From contig CAJCHZ010000126.1 of the NCBI GenBank assembly GCA_903970165.1, forward strand, positions 28,542-92,541: a stretch of DNA of 64,000 nt, in the 5' to 3' direction. Position numbers and translations under genes: made by a program. The notes beneath the pieces are model-generated. The model ran no database searches and had not been told where the DNA came from. It saw only the letters and a list, made by a program, of their open reading frames with translations. This DNA comes from Betaproteobacteria bacterium (lineage in GTDB: Bacteria; Acidobacteriota; Terriglobia; Acidiferrales; UBA7541). This document shows, in pieces, positions 61,661-64,000 of the stretch (position 1 is the first letter of the stretch; each line of letters begins with the position of its first letter).

Positions 61661-62145
61661 TAAATCGAGCCGTAAAGTTTCAGGCTTCCGGATCAATCCG
61701 GCTGCGCGGCTGCCTTGCGGCGCGCCGCACCTTCCAAACTGAATCGTACCACCTACGAGCTGTTGCGTTTCGCTTTCCAGATTGCCGCGGCCGTTAAGCC
61801 GTGACGACCTTTTCGCCGAACCACAATGCCCACGAGCCCTACGATTCGGTCTAACGCTGCAAGAACGGTAAAGCCCTTGCAACCTCTAAACCGAACCGCC
61901 AAGCCTCAGAGAGTTCGAACGTTATCCGGTGCCGCGACGGCGTTTAAGCTGCCGCAACCCTTGACTGCGCCCTTACTTCTCTGAACTCCCCGCCTCCGCC
62001 TGGCGCCGCAATCGTGGTGAATCGCTTGCGAACTCCCTGCAGAATCGGGAAGCCTTCCACTTCGCGATTTCGCTCAGGGCCGCGACAACGGTTAGGAAAT
62101 CACGTGTCCCTGAACTGAACCGCAAAGTCTTTTTGCTTCCGGTTC
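61657..62145. repeat. Three degenerate units about 225 bp apart
   Basis: CCTCTAAATCGAGCCGTAAAG (from 61657), CCTCTAAACCGAACCGCCAAG (61883) and CCCTGAACTGAACCGCAAAG (62108) are clearly related, and the last two share further ACGGT-type sequence upstream. The period is about 225 nt. The rest of the units is poorly preserved. Confidence 0.45.
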
Positions 62146-62324
62146 AATCTGGCGTCAAGATAATCCTGCATGAATATTCCGTCAACGGGAATCGCACAAA
62201 ATACCTGTGCAAATTTGTGGATGAATGTGGAAATCGCAGAAGCGTAATGGTTGCACTTGTAGCGCTGTATTCTCCTGGATTTTTTTCTCTGCGCTCTCCG
62301 GATCGCTGTGCCTTTTGTGTTTTT

Positions 62325-63191
62325 CTACCTGATCTTCGCCACTCGCCCATCAGTTGGATATTTCTTAAACTGCTCCGGATCATGCCCCGGTATCACCCGA
62401 TCCGCATTCCCTCCAGCCAATTCAATCATCCGCGACTGCGCCGCGATGTTCGCCGCGTGGTCCGCCTCCGAAAAAGTAGCGCTCGCCTTATGCATGGCAA
62501 GATTCAGATACAAATAGCAATTGTCCGATGCCAGCACGAAGGGCGGAGACCCTTCGACGCGCAGATATTCCGAAGCGTACGTGTGACGCGAACCCGTGTA
62601 AGCCCGAATGCCCGGAAAGATTTCCACGTTGTCTCCGTCAACGAGTTTGATCCGGCCCTCGGTATTTAGCTGGACCAGCTGCTTTACATCTTCCGGGTCA
62701 ATCCCGCCATGATTGCCGCCAGGCTGCCAGGCGTCCATCGTGTAATAGCGATACTCGTCTTTCTGAATCCAGACGTTGGCCTTCGGGAAAAGGTCGATCC
62801 CGCCCATGTGGTCCCAATGCGCGTGGCTGATGACGATATCCGTCACCTCTTCGGGCTGCACGCCGGCAAGCTTAACGGCCTCGTCGGGCCGCAGATAATC
62901 CTTCATCGGAAAATATTTTAAAAAGGTGTCGCGGTGAAACCCGCTGTCGAAAAGGATGGTATGCCCGCCGCCGCGTATCAACCAGACAACCATGGCGATG
63001 TCTACTCTGACGTCCTTCGGCCCGTCTACAACCAGTCCAGACACAGGAACGTCAGGTGAGCTGGCGTAGCGAATCGCCTGAATGGAATAGTCAGGCGCTG
63101 CGGGGTGCGCAAGAAGGGCGCCGCCCAGGCATAGAAGCGTTAGACAAATAGAGCTTGCGGAAACAGCGGCGAATCGTTTCTTATTCACCAT
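62325..63191 (-). CDS. Exported metallo-beta-lactamase-fold lactonase-like enzyme
   Basis: A 288-aa exported MBL-fold hydrolase in the N-acyl-homoserine-lactonase (AiiA/AttM-type) group. Signal peptide at 1-28; metal motif HAHWDH (about 120-125), the later single His in TGSRHTYAS, Asp in ASDNCYLY and His in VIPGHDPEQF. AHL lactonases normally open homoserine-lactone rings, but family members can act on other lactones, so quorum quenching is only a possibility. The ATG 63191 has GGAGGAG upstream. The gene is divergent from the partial gene at 63358. Confidence 0.87.
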   Translation of the reverse strand: MVNKKRFAAVSASSICLTLLCLGGALLAHPAAPDYSIQAIRYASSPDVPVSGLVVDGPKDVRVDIAMVVWLIRGGGHTILFDSGFHRDTFLKYFPMKDYLRPDEAVKLAGVQPEEVTDIVISHAHWDHMGGIDLFPKANVWIQKDEYRYYTMDAWQPGGNHGGIDPEDVKQLVQLNTEGRIKLVDGDNVEIFPGIRAYTGSRHTYASEYLRVEGSPPFVLASDNCYLYLNLAMHKASATFSEADHAANIAAQSRMIELAGGNADRVIPGHDPEQFKKYPTDGRVAKIR

Positions 63192-63357
63192 GGCTCCTCC
63201 TGAAAATGTAGAGGCGCGCTTCTCTGGCCTGCGCCTCGAAAGGCGCGCGTCCCTCTTGCTCTACACCTGAACCCATACACCAGCCATCCGGAAATATAGT
63301 GCACGCATCGTAATTTCCAAAGCAGTCCACAGAGTATACTTTCGCGAGCGGAGATGA

Positions 63358-64000
63358 GTGTTGAAAACGATTCTCGCCATGGTTCTAGGAATAATCGCCT
63401 CTTTATCCTGGCCCGCTGACGCCTCCTCGCAAGCCCCCAACCCTTCCGCCGATACGCCGAAGAGCTTTCCATGCAGCGTCACGGGCACTGTAGTAAAGCT
63501 TGCCGGAGGCGCTTCCGTGAAATCCGCGACGATACGTTTGCAAAACGTGGAAGATGAATCGCGCTCCATTTCCGCAGCGACGGACGTTAGCGGCAGGTTC
63601 GAGATTCGCGGGATTGATCCCGGCCGCTATCGTTTGCGAGTCATTCGCGATGGCTTTGTTACCCAGGAATACGGCCAGAGATCGCCCAATGATCCTGGCG
63701 CGGTACTTTCTCTCGCTCCCGGACAGAATCTCAAGAATTTGCTCTTTCGCCTCCAGCTTTCCGCAATTATCAGCGGTCGCATTCAGGATGAAGACGGTAA
63801 CCCTCTTCCCTGGGTGCGCGTGGCCGCGCTCCGACAGGCATATATGCGCGGAAGACGCCGCCTCGCGACCGAAGTGACCGTCGTCACCAACGATCTCGGC
63901 GAATACCGTCTCTTTGGTCTGCGCCCGGGGCGCTATTTTATCAGCGCCACCTACAGGCCCGGCCAGAGGCTAGATCCCACCGAAGACGAGAGCGCTCCCG
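63358..64000 (+). CDS. Carboxypeptidase-regulatory-like protein, 5' part
   Basis: The window cuts this gene; 214 codons are seen. A signal peptide (MLKTILAMVLGIIASLSWPADA) is followed by two or more carboxypeptidase-regulatory-like beta-sandwich units: VTGTVVKLAGGASVKSATIRL..GRFEIRGIDPGRYRL and IISGRIQDEDGNPLPWVRVAAL..GEYRLFGLRPGRYFI. Such domains are common at the start of large acidobacterial outer-membrane or secreted proteins. The GTG 63358 has GGAG four to five bases upstream; TTG 63361 is also possible. Confidence 0.8.
   Translation, partial: MLKTILAMVLGIIASLSWPADASSQAPNPSADTPKSFPCSVTGTVVKLAGGASVKSATIRLQNVEDESRSISAATDVSGRFEIRGIDPGRYRLRVIRDGFVTQEYGQRSPNDPGAVLSLAPGQNLKNLLFRLQLSAIISGRIQDEDGNPLPWVRVAALRQAYMRGRRRLATEVTVVTNDLGEYRLFGLRPGRYFISATYRPGQRLDPTEDESAP

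Larger units (their letters stand above)
61557..62324. other. Noncoding region with degenerate 225-bp repeat
   Basis: No gene is convincing in this 768-nt stretch. It holds a 15-bp hairpin with A/T-run (61613-61660) and three related units around CTCTAAAYCGARCCG (61657, 61881 and 62107), spaced about 225 nt apart. Confidence 0.5.

Noticed and set aside
61460..61882. Minus-strand open frame of 140 codons
   Set aside because: It overlaps the end of a real plus-strand gene and crosses the hairpin and repeat region; no family or domain is visible.
1..64000. CRISPR array, prophage, integrase or IS element
   Set aside because: No regularly spaced repeats, transposase, integrase or phage structural genes were seen on either strand.

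Overview
The window reads as chromosomal DNA of a moderately GC-rich Gram-negative heterotroph, most likely an Acidobacteriota (Terriglobia-type) soil bacterium. This is an inference from gene content and style: GH3 and GH39 glycosidases, several exported serine beta-lactamase-fold hydrolases, a CusA-type RND operon, a carboxypeptidase-regulatory-like surface protein, a cystathionine gamma-synthase-type enzyme with a Lys-rich N-terminus, and dispersed repeats of the TGTCATCCCGAGCGAAGCGA type. No 16S gene, phage, integrase, IS element or CRISPR array was found.

Layout. 1-7.1 kb: small membrane protein, GlpX fructose-bisphosphatase, a B3/B4-domain protein, tRNA-Val(GAC), a PilZ/coiled-coil protein and aspartokinase. 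7.2-17.3 kb: sigma-54 GAF activator, GH39 enzyme, metallophosphoesterase, TlpA-like thioredoxin, YeiH exporter, M20 hydrolase, exported RidA and a TetR regulator with a palindromic operator. 17.5-23 kb: a three-gene efflux operon whose TolC carries an N-terminal STAS domain, then an ECF sigma factor. 23-25.3 kb: prephenate dehydratase, DinB protein and two small genes. 25.7-31.7 kb: lpdA-lipB-E1alpha-E1beta-E2, a complete 2-oxoacid dehydrogenase operon with its own lipoyl-attachment enzyme; lipoyl synthase (lipA) lies apart at 59.6 kb. 32-38 kb: response regulator/PP2C phosphatase, a decayed gene, an acidic/lysine-rich histone-like protein, MltD-like transglycosylase and a serine hydrolase, then a repeat-bearing intergenic region. 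38-43 kb: SDR, divergent TetR coupled to a GH3 beta-glucosidase, and a cold-shock protein with a promoter-terminator leader. 43-49 kb: gamma-synthase PLP enzyme, ECF sigma/anti-sigma-like/secreted trio, divergent-type EF-G and a broken PEGA gene. 49-57 kb: KDPG aldolase downstream of a CusCBA-like RND operon, an FG-GAP protein and a LolA-like exported protein. 57-64 kb: serine hydrolase, small membrane protein, LipA, exported LolA-like protein, a degenerate noncoding repeat region, an exported lactonase-like MBL enzyme and the start of a carboxypeptidase-regulatory-like protein cut by the window end.

Most genes are ordinary housekeeping or exported accessory functions. The least ordinary items are the STAS-TolC fusion with its TetR operator pair, the PilZ/coiled-coil protein, two promoter-plus-terminator units that could make small RNAs or attenuated leaders, four copies of ATCAACACTT in one intergenic region, and a roughly 225-bp degenerate repeat. 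No clearly new defence or mobile system was recognised.
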